DNA of 64,000 nt from Vibrio quintilis. Its GTDB lineage: Bacteria; Pseudomonadota; Gammaproteobacteria; Enterobacterales; Vibrionaceae. The notes under the pieces are model-generated. The model did not search any database. It was not told where the DNA came from and was given only the letters and a program-made list of their open reading frames with translations. The stretch is taken from the NCBI RefSeq assembly GCF_024529975.1, contig NZ_AP024898.1, positions 558,001-622,000 of the forward strand, given 5' to 3'. This document shows, in pieces, positions 7,901 through 16,414 of the stretch. Numbering within the stretch: position 1 is the stretch's first letter; every line of letters begins with the position of its first letter. Both the position numbers and the translations under genes were made by a program.

Positions 7901-9095
7901 GATGGCTGCATTTTCAGCGGTACTCGGAGATAAGTTTGTTGCTGCAGATGTTCAGAAACTGGTGAAGAACTCTGGGGTATATCAGAAGCTGAAGGGGATT
8001 ACGGGTATCGGGGAGGCCGGGGTCTTATCAAATGGTTCTCGTCCCGATTTTTATGTCGGCTCTGATGGGGCAAACAGTACATTACCTGCAACCGGATATC
8101 GATATGATCGTTATCTGAATGATGATGGAACAGTCAACGAGTGGGGACAAAAGATATTAGAAACCGGGGAAGGCAGAGCTACTTATATTGGGTTTGATAA
8201 GTTAGAAACAGGGCAGGAAGTCCGGGATGCTTTTCAGATTAAAGGAAAAGATAAGGTCAACTCTTTAGATCCAGAAGACGGCTCATGGAGTGATGGTCGC
8301 ATCAGAAGTGAGTTTGACACCTTACAGCTGTTTGATGATCAGGGGCAACCACAGTTACGTGTGCCAGGCATGTTCGGGGACACAAGAAAAGATCTGCCGG
8401 AACCCATTACCGAAGCGTATCCTGAATTTGGTCAGGGAGGTAAAGCACAGCTACACGCCGATGGTCAGACTTTGAAGTATGAGCATTCTGAAGTGCTTCC
8501 TGAGGGCAATACAAAATCGGTTTCGTCTGAAGGCAGTATTGGAAAAAGTGATCAATCTTCAGAAGTCGGCTCCGGAACAGTGCTGTACGATAATAAGCAA
8601 TATCTGGATACAACGACACCAGCAGGAATTGAAGTTCATCACGGGCAGTATAGTACGGCGATAGGTAGTGATAATAAAACAATGGGAAATTATCAGGTCG
8701 CAGCAGATACAGGAAATGGTCATAATGTCATAGTACATGGCTCCAGACCAGACTATGATGAACAGGGTGGGATTTTTCAGGTAACTAATGATGTCAATAA
8801 TCTGGAGTCTTATCCAACCCATACACAGCAAATTGTTGATGCTGTATTGAGTAATCCGAATTACAAAGCTGGTTCACCTGTATGTTTAGGATCATGCTGG
8901 AGCGGTTCGAACGGAACAGCGCAGCAGGTTTCAAATGCGCTTAACGCAACGGTGACTGCACCAACCCGGCCAGTGAGATTTGATACAGTTACAGGACAGT
9001 GGGTACAAATGTCTGATAAAATGATGGAAGAATATCATTTCGATTTGATACATATTAAACCAGAAATGAAAACATTTACTCCAGAAAATAACTAA
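4923..9095 (+). CDS. CdiA-type fragment with two C-terminal effector-like domains (module M2, class B scaffold)
   Basis: 1390 residues without signal peptide or TPS domain, so it is the 3' part of a cdiA gene, probably silent; no ribosome-binding site precedes ATG 4923. Residues 1-~640 are FHA-like with a coiled coil near 140-200. They match M1 almost exactly over 5858-6480. The class B pre-toxin region holds a zincin-like motif GHETQHYLDD (H772, E773, H776). After GVYQKLKGI (about residue 1027) come two variable parts. The first (about 1037-1190) has ATGYRYD and a GEFDTLQ-like block known from other polymorphic toxins but unnamed here. The last ~190 residues have VIVHGSRPD (H1272) and LGSCWSG (C1325), the His-Gly/Cys arrangement of clan CD (caspase-like) peptidases. 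The catalytic assignment is inference. Confidence 0.8.
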   Translation: MQNTKDWDEKTSQSYKEHEKTTVDLFSSLMNPAGAISFSGGQVGITIAEATYDKTRHDSDVTSQTGSAIVANQGVNLAAVGDLTVAGSQVVADNDQDEDGDLNISAENVVVKESTSHRRDQNDELHGKAEVSLVVQHQAVQTANAVKALSASKKALNQARQDYKKYKNQLVSLKNTLASLKADLAAQKPGVSQEDIDELAGLISDLKSDESWYVASIAMAVEDVASKSTALVQQSASAGQSSATLGFDAGLHLDIDVTKTSSDSQQSTSQGSLLSGNNVHIQAGNETGQSATVQGSAIAAKHDLSLSGHEVNLLASTDQSESASQSKSAHIGASMTVYGASGGGINLDASYSRNENSSRSQTHTNSTLNADNIQIVSAGDTNVKGATVRAESELTMNVGGDLNVASVQDHHSSSSKGQSISGGVSLTGAQAEQGSHVMSDTSNAGTLTGVNGGFNVSNGRDRSRETVLTSLTSGGTANITVGGNTDIKGATIATTDADGKDTGELTLKTGTLTYSDLSNTSYSSNMSAGMHTGVGIGQSVNQETGKTETTVSAGYNTSSVQLSNTSGYHKDKTLATLGQGSLIIGDKAGSDDTTALNRDVENAQRDLFSVERQQGNFDVSIDHRLFHEGGHQAIAEDVKRNEITFDSIADAMDDDNQSVGLTGNEEGKDGVLDHLEHKHDFFTATKNFVTSENEALVKTLNDPNATPAQKQAAYQSLTASIATQFDLTPAQVMMALVSQDGNLAQGAYGDGKIFINDLMHFNLTDIVNSIGHETQHYLDDNLLADNDSERFEANREEYANLMGEATADYVSFNFENSGFGEFGGFNLQNGTAGSELIKNNTQTYETVRDTTGVDFRMPNDNELTIIDKLAGNDEALKNKLTSAACALVHCSAEFAPGTEKYKEMKALEEAGAVYKDAQQVLLNYSFTQAQVSPSLGVTVDHQFQYSPQDANADRTSAGMDAGYENIAQGFRDHYGLNVTAEQLKQGVNVTGSLMAAFSAVLGDKFVAADVQKLVKNSGVYQKLKGITGIGEAGVLSNGSRPDFYVGSDGANSTLPATGYRYDRYLNDDGTVNEWGQKILETGEGRATYIGFDKLETGQEVRDAFQIKGKDKVNSLDPEDGSWSDGRIRSEFDTLQLFDDQGQPQLRVPGMFGDTRKDLPEPITEAYPEFGQGGKAQLHADGQTLKYEHSEVLPEGNTKSVSSEGSIGKSDQSSEVGSGTVLYDNKQYLDTTTPAGIEVHHGQYSTAIGSDNKTMGNYQVAADTGNGHNVIVHGSRPDYDEQGGIFQVTNDVNNLESYPTHTQQIVDAVLSNPNYKAGSPVCLGSCWSGSNGTAQQVSNALNATVTAPTRPVRFDTVTGQWVQMSDKMMEEYHFDLIHIKPEMKTFTPENN
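5858..6480 (+). repeat. Direct repeat of the CdiA FHA region (copy of bases 1-622)
   Basis: The sequence from GAATCTGCTGGCGTCGACC onward repeats the window start almost base for base for roughly 620 bp. It diverges after the GAGTAATACCAGCT block (about 6485 here, 630 in M1). M3 (12963-13180) carries the same block again. Near-identity in third codon positions means recent duplication or gene conversion. Confidence 0.9.
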
Positions 9096-9097
9096 TT

Positions 9098-9520
9098 ATG
9101 AAAGTATTACCTTATTACAAAGAAGAGACAAAACGTCAATGTTCAGCTGCAATATCATTGGTTGATAATATTAATGTTTTGAGTAAAAAGGAATCAGCCA
9201 TTGTCACTAACTATATGAGTTCTTGCCTTATTATTGATCAATGGCTGAGTAATGGCATGGACATACTGACAAGGGAATATGTGATTCCTACACAATTATG
9301 GTCTGATGGTATATATGTATGGAATGAGTCTCATATTTATTATGTGAGAAAATATCGAGCGAAACTACCATCAGCATTTATATCGCATATATATGAGCAG
9401 GTTGATATAGGATATGATCCTAAGGGGCTAAATATTGGAAATTTAATTACAAAGTATGAAAATATTTCAAAAAAAATATCAGAAGGTGATGAATCTTTTT
9501 ATGATATATCGTATGAGTAA
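9098..9520 (+). CDS. Putative immunity protein for the M2 toxin
   Basis: 140 residues starting 2 bp after the M2 stop codon, AT-rich, no signal peptide. No named family is recognised. Its place directly after the toxin tip and the tight spacing argue for a cognate immunity function. The toxin scrap at 23153-23254 is likewise followed 2 bp later by an ATG (23257, MKIF...) that resembles this start (MKVL...), which suggests that both belong to one toxin-immunity family. Confidence 0.6.
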   Translation: MKVLPYYKEETKRQCSAAISLVDNINVLSKKESAIVTNYMSSCLIIDQWLSNGMDILTREYVIPTQLWSDGIYVWNESHIYYVRKYRAKLPSAFISHIYEQVDIGYDPKGLNIGNLITKYENISKKISEGDESFYDISYE

Positions 9521-9578
9521 ACAGTTGGTTCTGAATGGGGTTGTGAAGCATTTTATTTCTTTAACAAAAATAGAAGGT

Positions 9579-9845
9579 ATGAAGATGAAACCAGATGAAT
9601 TTCCATATAACCAATCTGGGTTGGCATTAGATGAACTGGAAAAACTCATCATTCGTGTTGTTGAACATGAGCTGGAAAGAGATGACTTATTAAAAAGTAT
9701 TGCAGATGCAAGAGAAAGAGGCACTGTCCCAATCCGGGGGATTCAACATCAACTCATGCAGTACCGGAAAAAATATAGCCTCTACACACCTTTTTCAGAT
9801 GATGAAAAACAATTAATTGATCACCTTTTAAATTACTGGGGATAA
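9579..9845 (+). CDS. Small acidic protein, possible second immunity or orphan immunity gene
   Basis: About 88 residues from ATG 9579 (GAAGG lies just upstream; ATG 9585 is an alternative). The frame is open further upstream and overlaps the previous gene, so the start is uncertain. The sequence is mostly helical and charged (ALDELEKLIIRVVEHELERDD, PIRGIQHQLMQYRKKY). Helical DUF proteins of this size often follow toxin genes. It could protect against the first of the two effector-like domains in M2. It ends just before an IS256-type terminus. Confidence 0.45.
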   Translation: MKMKPDEFPYNQSGLALDELEKLIIRVVEHELERDDLLKSIADARERGTVPIRGIQHQLMQYRKKYSLYTPFSDDEKQLIDHLLNYWG

Positions 9846-9957
9846 GGCTGTTCATCATTTTGTGCCACGTCTATTTTATAGGATTTAGATATTTATCCAG
9901 ACATCCTTCAAAGACTGTCGAGTAGACGACACTTGTTACCAAGTGCCGCCCCTCTAA

Positions 9958-9991
9958 GAACCGTACGTGCAACTTTCACTGCATACGGCTC
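9958..9991 (-). ncRNA. Group II intron domain V
   Basis: A 34-nt hairpin, minus strand, starting GAGCCGTATGCAGTG and ending GCACGTACGGTTC. It has the conserved size, a GAAA-type tetraloop and a bulge, as in the catalytic core of bacterial group II introns. It lies 41 nt from the predicted 3' splice site, leaving room for domain VI. Confidence 0.85.
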
Positions 9992-10026
9992 AAGCCTCCA
10001 CTAAGGCATCATTGATACCCAGCAAC

Positions 10027-11499
10027 TTATAAAGCAGTCGAAGCAGGTTCGTTCCAAGAGTTACGAGCTAGCCTTTTGGGTTTTCTCTTCGCCAAGTATT
10101 CTTGGTATTGAGGGTCAAAAGGGGTAGCAGCACTCCTAATTTTCACGTGTCTTTCGATAGGCACTTTCGCTATTTGGAACAGATTGAAGTGACAGTCCAT
10201 GTTCATGATTTTCTGCCAACCGTGAAATTGCCATTGGCCTTTACGATTGAGAAAGTACTTATGAACAACCCAGTCTTTGGACTTGGTTGGATGACGCCTA
10301 ACTGCCCAGTGCCATAGCGCTTGGAATAGTTTGTGGCCGACATACCCGAATATTTGTTTAGCAACACAGTGGCGATAGTAATTCGCCCATCCCCTGAGTT
10401 TCGGATTTATCAACTTGATAAGATCGTTAACAGGGATGGTTGCGTGCTTTTTAATGAGTTCTCGTAGATTTCTCAAGAATAACAGCGTGTTGGATTTGCT
10501 CGGTTTGATGAGCAATTTGCCTTTGTACTTCCTGTGATTGAAGCCTAGAAAGTTAAAGCCATCATCAATATGAGTGATCTTCGTTTTCTCTTCGGAGAGG
10601 GCTAACCCTCTTTCTGCCAAAAAGCCAGCTACCAACGGTTTGATGTCGTTCACTAGCACTTCCTTTGAAGAGCAAGTAACCACGAAATCATCCGCATAAC
10701 CGATAAAGTTGGCTCTAGCCCCCTTTTTCAGGGCTGTAGATTTTATTTGTTGCTCTATTCCCGCGAGAGTCATTAGCATCAAGGTTGGAGAGATTATTCC
10801 ACCTTGAGGTGTACCTTCATCGGTATCATAGAACAGACCCTTATCCACATAGCCAGACTTTAACCATTGCTCTAACATACGTTTATCTACCGTGATATTG
10901 TCCATAAGCCATTGATGCCCGATTTTGTCGAAGCAAGCCTTAATATCTCCCTCAAGAACCCATTTCGCTGATCGCTTTAGAGCCAAACATTTGAAACACT
11001 GACTGACGGCGTCAGCCGTGCTGCGATTTGTCCTAAACCCATAGCTATTGAGGTCGGCAAGCGTTTCGGACACTGGTTCGAATGCTAGAAGATGGAGGGC
11101 TTGTTGCGCTCTATCAATCATGCATGGAATACCCAATGGCCTGAGCTTACCGTTCTTTTTGGGAATGTAGATACGTTTAAGTGGTTTTGCAGAGTAAGCC
11201 TTGCGGCTCAGTTGATTGACTGCTTTCATACGGCGTGCATCTGTGGTCCAGGTGACACCGTCTATTCCAGGCGTTTTACTGCCTTTATTCTGAGAGACTC
11301 GCTTAACTGCAAGAAGCTTGGCTGAGCGAGAATGAGTCAAGAGCCACTGTAAGGACTTCACCTTACCGTATTTCTTTTCTCTCGTTGCTTTTGCGATACG
11401 CATTTGAAGCTTCAATACGTGTGCTTCAATGGATTTCCAGTCGATGGACTGCCATTGAGCGCCGTCAGAAGATGCACCAATCTCTTTCGAGATCACCAT
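10027..11499 (-). CDS. ltrA: Group II intron reverse transcriptase/maturase
   Basis: About 490 residues. The start at 11499 is chosen because AAGGAGGAAAGC precedes it perfectly; the frame stays open to 11658 but without support. It has an RT domain with the RT-0/1 block (TPGIDGV), the LRPLGIP block, YGFRTNRST, EGDIKACFD, GTPQGG and the catalytic YADD (codons 10687-10698). A group II maturase X domain follows (LRGWANYYRHCV). No clear HNH endonuclease domain follows; the protein ends soon after ATPFDPQYQEYLAKR. Such En-minus proteins retrohome using DNA replication forks. Confidence 0.92.
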   Translation of the reverse strand: MVISKEIGASSDGAQWQSIDWKSIEAHVLKLQMRIAKATREKKYGKVKSLQWLLTHSRSAKLLAVKRVSQNKGSKTPGIDGVTWTTDARRMKAVNQLSRKAYSAKPLKRIYIPKKNGKLRPLGIPCMIDRAQQALHLLAFEPVSETLADLNSYGFRTNRSTADAVSQCFKCLALKRSAKWVLEGDIKACFDKIGHQWLMDNITVDKRMLEQWLKSGYVDKGLFYDTDEGTPQGGIISPTLMLMTLAGIEQQIKSTALKKGARANFIGYADDFVVTCSSKEVLVNDIKPLVAGFLAERGLALSEEKTKITHIDDGFNFLGFNHRKYKGKLLIKPSKSNTLLFLRNLRELIKKHATIPVNDLIKLINPKLRGWANYYRHCVAKQIFGYVGHKLFQALWHWAVRRHPTKSKDWVVHKYFLNRKGQWQFHGWQKIMNMDCHFNLFQIAKVPIERHVKIRSAATPFDPQYQEYLAKRKPKRLARNSWNEPASTAL

Positions 11500-12154
11500 T
11501 TGCTTTCCTCCTTGAATAAAGTTCTTCAAATTCTCTCGCAATGGGAGACCAGTCGGAAGTGGGCTCACTTTCGTGATCAGACATAAGTCTGTATCTGCAT
11601 CATTACAATGTAGCTTTCGCTTTTTCCGACCTCCTATACCTGCATCACTATCGGCCACAAAGGCTTTCCCAAAGGGAGTGATACAGGCTTACCCTGTTCC
11701 GTATGTTACGTAAAATGTCAGGTTAGATGCCCACTATAGTGCGGAGAGTGCAGTGACCACGAAAGAGTACTGTCCAACCTCTTTCCAACTCTCATTGCCT
11801 TTTGGCCACAGCGTATTAACCACTTCCGCTGCTTCATCATATAACGCACCTTGAATGGATTCACATACGTTCATCATACTGACTACCTAGCACTTACCCG
11901 AATTGTGGTTTTCAGGAGAAACGTCCTCTCACGATTCTGTTCCCACTCAGCCCAACGGCCAAGTTTCGTTACATTGTCCGAGCCGCTGCTTTATTCAGGC
12001 TCGTAGGTTCATCTGGTGATACAGACGGTTCACTCATAAAGCGGTGAACAACGCTTCATACGACTTCAGGTCGCACGGACAGTGTTAAGTTACCGTCCGC
12101 ATACAGCAGTTTTAGCAAGTTGGTTTCGTTGGCGAATCCACTCTTGGTTTTGGT

Positions 12155-12464
12155 AGTGTTCAAATTTCTGTGTCATTTCAATAAACTAATATAAAAAAGG
12201 AAATGACACTTTATGTCTGACGATAAATACGAAATTGATATTCAGGAATTCGCTAAAGCACTTCAGTCCGGTCAGGGACTCAATGGCAAAGACGGGGTTC
12301 TCACTCCACTGATTAAGAAAATCACTGAAGCGGCAATGGGTGCTGAAATTGACCAGCATCTCGAATCTGAGCCTGAGAACCGGAAAAAAGGGAAATCCCG
12401 GAAAACAATCAAAACGATGTCCGGCGAGTTCGAACTGGAAACACCCCGTGACCGCAACGGGACT
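12155..12464 (+). pseudogene. IS256-family transposase, N-terminal fragment
   Basis: A left terminus (GTGTTCAAATTTCTGTGTCA) is followed by ATG 12213 and the start of an IS256 transposase: GVLTPLIKKITEAAMGAEID, EPENRKKGKSRKT, FELETPRDRNGT. It breaks off at about 12464, where the frame runs into antisense MNT-HEPN sequence. The catalytic domain is missing. Confidence 0.8.
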
Positions 12465-12962
12465 CCACTTCCCCCGCCAGATAATCCAGCTCCTGTCCGG
12501 TGATTTCAACATGCTCTGAATACCGGGCTTCAATATAAGCCCGTTGCAGGCGACGGAAACAGCGGCGATGGAATTTATTATCCAGCGGGAAGATCGTTTT
12601 AAATTCAGGATCAATCTGGGCGCAGAGCTTGCTCAGTTTTTCGATATTATGTGATTTGGCTAAATAATTGGTGCAGGTAAGCAGGGCACAGGCGTATAGA
12701 TGCTCAGTGGCCTGATGAAGTTCAAAAGCGGCTTTTTTTAGTCTTGAACCCTTTCTGGCATAAATATACATCTCGAAGTCGTCATCTAAATTTTCAATCC
12801 ACTGATCATAATGTTTTTTCGCAATCGCTTGTTTTTCTTCATCTGTGAGTTTACCCGGTAATGACAATTCCTTCGGCGTGGCGGAAAAAATCTCAATCCC
12901 TTCTTCCCGGATATCCCTGAAAAAATAATGACCCTGCTGCAGGCGTTCATTGACATCCCTGA
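12465..12962 (-). pseudogene. MNT-HEPN gene fragment 3 (HEPN half)
   Basis: The longest partial copy. It covers codons for RDVNERLQQGHYFFRDIREE through to ELDYLAGEV, but lacks the nucleotidyltransferase domain and the last residues. It is more diverged than other copies in the middle (KGSRLKKAAFELHQATEHLY). Its right edge at 12962 joins the M3 CdiA fragment at GAGTGA, six bases present in both parents, which points to microhomology-mediated joining. Confidence 0.8.
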
Positions 12963-15601
12963 GTGAATGGTGGTTTCAATGTGTCTAATGGCCGCGATCG
13001 CAGCCGTGAAACCGTGCTGACCAGTCTGACTTCCGGCGGTACGGCCAATATCACCGTTGGCGGCAATACGGATATCAAAGGCGCCACGATTGCCACCACA
13101 GATGCAGACGGCAAAGACACCGGCGACCTGACGCTGAAAACCGGCACCCTGACATACAGCGACCTGAGTAATACCAGCTACAGCAGTAATATGAGTGCCG
13201 GTTTCAGTACGGGGGCTGCAATTGGTGACGTTGTGAATGAAAAGACCGGTGAGACAGAAACCCAGGTCAGCATCGGCAGCAACACCACTTCAGCCCAGTT
13301 AAACGATAGCTCGGATTATCACAAAGGCAAAACGCTGGCGACAGTGGGACAGGGTAGTTTAATCATCGGCGATGAAGCAGGCAGCGACGACACTACCGCG
13401 CTGAACCGGGACGTGGAGAATTCAGAAACTGATTTGTTCACGGTAGATCGCCAGCAGGGGAACTTTGATGTTTCGATTGACCACCGGTTGTTCCATGAAG
13501 GCGGACATCTGGCGATAGCGGAAGATGTGAAACGTAACGAAATCACCTTCGACAGCATCGCAGATGCAATGGATGATGATAATCAGAGCGTTGGCCTGAC
13601 CGGGAACGAAGAGGGTAAGGAAGGTGTACTGGATCATCTTGAGCACAAGCATGATTTCTTCACGGCGACGAAGAATTTTATCACGGATGAAAACAACGAA
13701 GCGCTGGTTAAAACACTCAATGATCCGAATGCAACCCCGGAGCAGAAACAGGCGGCCTACCAGTCTCTGTCAGCCTCGATTGCGAAGCAATTCGATCTGA
13801 CTCCGGCTGAAGTTATGATGGCCTTGGTCGGTGAGAATGGTCAGCAGGGTCAGGGAGCTTATGGCGATGGTAAAATTTTCTTCAATGACGCAATGCACTT
13901 CAATCTGACCGACATTGTGAACACCATTGGTCATGAGACGCAGCATTATCTGGATGATAACCTGCTGCAAAGTAATGACAGTCAGACGTTTGAAGAAAAC
14001 CGGGAAGAATACGCAGGTCTGATGGGAGAGGCGACGGCCGATTATGTCAGCTTTAACTTCGAAAACTCAGGCTTTGGTCACTTTGGCGGCTTCAATCTGC
14101 AAAACGGTACAACAGGTAGTGAGTTAATCAGGAACAATACCCAGACGTATGAAACAGTGCGGCTTGTGCTTTGGTTCACTGTTCGGCTGAATTTGCACCG
14201 GGAACAGAAAAATATAAGGAGATGAAAGCCCTTGAGGAAGCCGGGGCTGTTTATAAAGATGCTCCGCAGGTCTTGCTGAATTATAGCTTTACACAAGCTC
14301 AGGTGTCTCCGAGCCTCGGTGTCACAGTTGACCATCAATACCAATACAGCCCACAGGATGCGAATGCCGACAGAGCAAGTGCGGGTATGGATGCGGGTTA
14401 TGAAAATATTGCTCAGGGGTTCAGAGACCACTATGGGCTGAATGTGACGGCAGAGCAGCTTAAGCAAGGGGTCAATGTGACCGGAAGTCTGATGGCTGCA
14501 TTTTCAGCGGTACTCGGAGATAAGTTTGTTGCTGCAGATGTTCAGAAACTGGTGAAGAACTCTGGGGTATATCAGAAGCTGAAGGGGATTTCTGATATAG
14601 AGGCCGGAGCTCAGGTTAATACGGCTTATCATGCGACAAATGGTGCCGGTGTTGCACAAAATATTCTGGATGGGATTAATCCTAAGTTCTTAAATCCGGA
14701 TAGTCGTTTTGGAAAAGCATTTTACATTGGTGATAGTGCGAATACAGTTACTAAAGAATTGGCACATCATAACGCTGATTCTACACATGCTATCAGATAT
14801 ACCATCAACAATGAGCAGGCGAAGGTTTTAGATTTAACGGATCCACAGGTTGCAAAAGAATGGGGTTATGCAGGTGGTGAAATTACCGATCAAACCAAAC
14901 TTATTGGCCAAAAAGCTCAGGAGCAAGGGTTTAATGTCATTAAGTTTAATTCGGAGAGAAGTGATGGTGTAAATCTTGCCGTTATAGGTGATTTCAAAGA
15001 AGTATTGACACCAGAAATCGTGGTGCCGACAAATAGTGCGAATAGTGGAGTTGGTAGTCGTGGTAGAATTCCACAAAAGTCACTAGGGGAAAACAAGGAT
15101 TCAAAAGCTATTGGTTCAGGAACTGTTTTGGCAGTTACTGAAAACCGGAATTTAAAGCAGATTAATGAAAGTAGTGGGAAATACTCGACTGAAATCGATG
15201 ATAAAGTTACTGTTGTCCAGAAGGATGATGGTATTCCGGATTGGATTCAAGAAAGTTTTCTGGATTCAAATTATCGAACAGTTGTAACTAACCAGGACAT
15301 AACTGTCTATCGTGTTTTTGGAGGTAATGCTAAGGTGCAAGGTGCATTTGTGAGCACAAATCCAGCACTAAATAAGATTCAAGCTAAAATTGACGCTGCA
15401 CTATTGCCAGAATGGAAAAACACGAGAGAATTTGAAGCTGAAATCCATGTTCCCAAGGGGACTGAGTTAAATATTGGGAAAGTTGCACCTCAAACTATTG
15501 ACTCTACTGGTACAGTTTTGGATGGTTCTTCAGATCAATTATTAATGCCACAAAACTGGTCGAAGGAATGGATTCAAAATATAAGGAATGTTAAGCCATG
15601 A
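12963..15601 (+). pseudogene. CdiA-type fragment broken by a 106-bp deletion, with two ART-like toxin domains (module M3, class B scaffold)
   Basis: The 5' frame (12963-14225) reads the class B scaffold, including the HETQH motif (13932-13946). At 14155-14162, 106 bp are missing compared with M2 (between GTGCGG at 7461 and GTGCGG at 7567), which shifts the frame; the tail then reads nonsense to 14225. The second frame (14171-15601) holds the rest of the scaffold up to YQKLKGI. Two toxin-like parts follow. The first is YHATNGAGVAQNILDGI...RFGKAFYI, a fold seen in other CdiA/RHS tips. The second has VYRVFGGN, FVSTNP and EFEAEIHVP, an R, S-T and ExE set typical of ADP-ribosyltransferases. Toxin delivery as one protein is impossible in this state. 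Confidence 0.75.
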
Positions 15602-15882
15602 TCGGAATTAATGACTTGAAAAATCGAATTGAGTCTACGCTAAATGCTTTAGAGCAAAAGCAAAGATCATCTCAAGAAGCAATTGTAGATAATTTTATAG
15701 TTAAGTATATGGTTGTTCAGTCAGCGATACAGTCTGGCAAGCCAAAGGAGGAGATTCTTAAAGAAGCTCGTATCCTTCTTGGTTCCGCCAGGGGATACTT
15801 GGAAACCTCTAGTAACTATGAACAAGAGTTTCTTAAAGAAATGAGCAAAACAGAAAAATTGATTAAGCAGTTGAAAGAATAG
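15598..15882 (+). CDS. Putative immunity protein for the M3 toxin
   Basis: 94 residues, start codon overlapping the toxin stop (ATGA at 15598). The protein is almost wholly alpha-helical and charged, without membrane segments. Translational coupling by the ATGA overlap fits a toxin-immunity pair. No named family is recognised. Confidence 0.6.
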   Translation: MIGINDLKNRIESTLNALEQKQRSSQEAIVDNFIVKYMVVQSAIQSGKPKEEILKEARILLGSARGYLETSSNYEQEFLKEMSKTEKLIKQLKE

Positions 15883-15889
15883 AGTACGA

Positions 15890-16412
15890 GCTATGATGAT
15901 TTCTGGCATATGAGTTGTGTGGATTGCGGTCTAATCAGTTGATTGATTTCGCCAGATCAACAGCCAACAAGAGACGTGCTGCGTGGCAGATAATAAACGT
16001 AACTGAACTTCACACACCTGAGTCGGTCGAAACAAGGAGTCCGGTAGTTGCTGACACCGCTGATACGATATAGTGTGAAAGGTTTTGAATTATTAGTGGA
16101 TGTTACCAAAGGCGTAGATTTATATATGGTATTATACAGAGCAAATGGTTGTAGAGTACATTTGACTATGGCTCAGATTTTTACTGGCTTAAATTTGAGA
16201 TTTAAGATGAAGTGTTAGCCGGTAGCCCGGAGCAAATATATCAAGCTGCTTTTACGGAGTTTACTCCAGACTCAAAATCTGGAGAACTACGAATTACCGG
16301 GTATCATTTAACAATCTGTCCAGGACTGATGATAATTACATTAAACTTGATGACATATAACGAAAACACAGGGATGAATATCTGGAAACATCCTGACTTG
16401 AAAGAACTTTAA
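15890..16412 (+). pseudogene. Degraded immunity-like genes
   Basis: No intact gene covers this stretch. It holds broken but protein-like pieces. One frame reads ELCGLRSNQLIDFARSTANK and stops at about 16066. Another reads DYGSDFYWLKFEI, hits an in-frame TAA at about 16205, and continues as EVLAGSPEQIYQAAFTEFTP to 16412. The second piece looks like the last half of a small immunity protein with one nonsense codon. These are probably relics of former modules. Confidence 0.45.
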
Positions 16413-16414
16413 AT

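Larger units (their letters stand above)
9917..12076 (-). mobile_element. Group II intron (retroelement), about 2.16 kb
   Basis: On the minus strand the element starts with the canonical 5' end GTGCGACCTGAAG (12076) and ends with ...GTCTACTCGAC (9917). A 34-nt domain V hairpin is at 9958-9991, with domain VI between it and the 3' end. A full-length reverse transcriptase is encoded inside (domain IV). Domain I occupies about 11.6-12.07 kb. The structure looks intact, so splicing and retrohoming are plausible. Exact boundaries come from consensus ends, not from an empty-site comparison. Confidence 0.85.
9846..12160 (-). pseudogene. Diverged IS256-family remnant hosting a group II intron
   Basis: The two sides of the intron (9846-9916 and 12077-12160) together read, on the minus strand, as a shortened IS256 transposase end: TKSGFANETNLLKLLYA, a deletion, then NLTLS, a stop and the terminus. 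The right terminus GGCTGTTCATCATTTTGTG at about 9846 resembles the IS256-type end at 3410. The intron therefore inserted near the 3' end of an already degraded IS copy. Confidence 0.6.

Noticed and set aside
9456..9578. Upstream extension of the 9579 gene
   Set aside because: The extension overlaps the previous immunity gene in another frame and reads unlike protein (KIFQKKYQKVMNLFMIY); an ATG with GAAGG upstream at 9579 is better.
11500..11658. N-terminal extension of the intron reverse transcriptase
   Set aside because: It lies before the strong AAGGAGG site, and its sequence is part of intron RNA domains rather than protein family sequence.
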